DNA from: Nemertoderma westbladi | Lineage: Eukaryota; Xenacoelomorpha; Nemertodermatida; Nemertodermatidae | Direction: 5' to 3' | NCBI GenBank assembly: GCA_032718475.1 | Contig: JAUCBJ010001429.1 | Coordinates: forward strand, 1-31,153 | Length of the DNA: 31,153 nt | Shown here: positions 30,595 to 31,153 of the stretch, piece by piece | Layout: each line of letters begins with the position of its first letter | Numbering within the stretch: the stretch's first letter is position 1 | Program-made: the position numbers and the translations under genes | The notes under the pieces: generated by a model | Told to the model about the DNA's origin: nothing | The model's database searches: none | The model's input: the letters and a program-made list of their open reading frames with translations, nothing else

Positions 30595-31153
30595 GTGGAA
30601 GTCATCTGATGGGCGTGTAGGATGAAGGAGTCGGAGGGCTTCAAGGGTCTCTGAGGTGGCTGGGGCTATAGTGGCTGATGAGGATGCTAGTCGTGCAGCT
30701 GCTTTCACATTTCCTTCTTCTATCTTAGAGGCTATCAATTTCCCTAGCATGTCATCCGAGGATTGTTGAGTCTTGGGCTTCAGATGGGATGGAAGGCTAG
30801 TCGTAGGCAGTACTAGTAATTCTTTGGTGTTCTTGACCATCTCTTCAAATTCCAACAGTTGGTCCTTTACCTTGTCTGTGAGTGATTTGCAGGCTGGACC
30901 GATAGCCCTCCGGCCACGTCTGGACCTTGATCACTGGGAGGGTACTCTGAGAGAGAATGGAAAGGCCAGCAGGTTTAACCAGTTTGACTGACTGTTGTTG
31001 AGGACGATGGCATCACAGAGACTACTGTAAAGTGTGGCTGCTTTTAGTCTTGCACCCCTGGGGATACGAGTCAGGGTTCTGATCCTAGTGAGGGTTTCGA
31101 ATGCACTGCTAAGTGAATCTGATATGGCTCTCTGGCTGGCTACCACAGGAGCA
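30595..31153 (-). pseudogene. LINE N-terminal segment, interrupted by a TGA
   Basis: One reading frame continuous with the RT segment, except for TGA at 30931-30933. The right part (LTRIPRGARLKAATLYSSLC and NSQSNWLNLLAFPFSLRVP) is a conserved block before the RT in this LINE group. The left part (about 30595-30855) is a less conserved linker. It continues past the window. Confidence 0.75.

Larger units (their letters stand above)
28368..31153 (-). mobile_element. decayed LINE with REL-type endonuclease, 5' part outside window
   Basis: The minus-strand coding sequence runs from the right edge to the TGA at 28368. The N-terminal conserved part is RIPRGARLKAA...NNSQSNWLNLLAFP. The RT has APGPDNCRPQFLKDM, motif A MIKIDFSNAFNSIHR, motif B GMQQGDPLASLFF and motif C VWFLDDGS, then GGLGVRS. 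The C-terminus has a CCHC-like CRGCGLEVDTSGSHGLSC and then KPDGLTFAPWSSGRPLVWDL, a PD-(D/E)XK-type (restriction-like) endonuclease as in R2/R4/NeSL-type LINEs. It is inactivated by in-frame TGA codons at 30931-30933 and 30592-30594 and by one frameshift between 29188 and 29288. Almost no 3' UTR separates the stop from the GPCR exon. The exact clade was not determined. Confidence 0.85.

Overview
The window is eukaryotic and almost certainly from a metazoan, probably a marine invertebrate. It has GT..AG introns, a neuronal ionotropic glutamate receptor, a GPCR exon and dense LTR, LINE and MITE debris. The species cannot be read from the sequence.

Layout. (1) 1-4565: a nearly complete Ty3/gypsy-type LTR retrotransposon on the minus strand. 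Its LTRs look identical, gag and pol are both open, and a canonical -1 frameshift heptamer sits in the gag/pol overlap. (2) 4566-8196: mostly non-coding DNA with a foldback element, microsatellites and a dead LINE fragment. (3) 8197-27864: twelve consecutive plus-strand exons (called A to L here) of an AMPA-like ionotropic glutamate receptor. They run from the amino-terminal domain through ligand-binding lobe S1, M1, the pore loop, M3 and S2. The signal-peptide exon, M4 and the C-tail were not found. (4) Inside its 7.2 kb D/E intron, on the opposite strand, lies an uninterrupted coding region of about 1264 codons. It encodes a coiled-coil protein resembling CCDC73, with a long array of 11-residue repeats. 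(5) 28161-28349: the terminal exon of a class A peptide-type GPCR on the minus strand. (6) 28368-31153: a decayed LINE on the minus strand with a restriction-like endonuclease, running off the window.

The most striking observation concerns splice junctions of the receptor gene. Three different exon-intron boundaries have each seeded a minisatellite whose unit spans the junction. Exon A's donor gave a 41-bp unit (8 copies). Exon C's acceptor gave a 51-bp unit (7 copies, a LINE insertion, then 62 more). Exon K's donor gave a 31-bp unit (about 46 copies, split by a MITE). Every unit carries a copy of the splice site. The gene therefore has dozens of decoy donors and acceptors, while the outermost site still gives a conserved open reading frame. 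The 51-bp array is also open in the exon's own frame, so use of an upstream acceptor would add 17 residues per unit. I know of no described system of this kind; whether it is genome-wide or functional is open.
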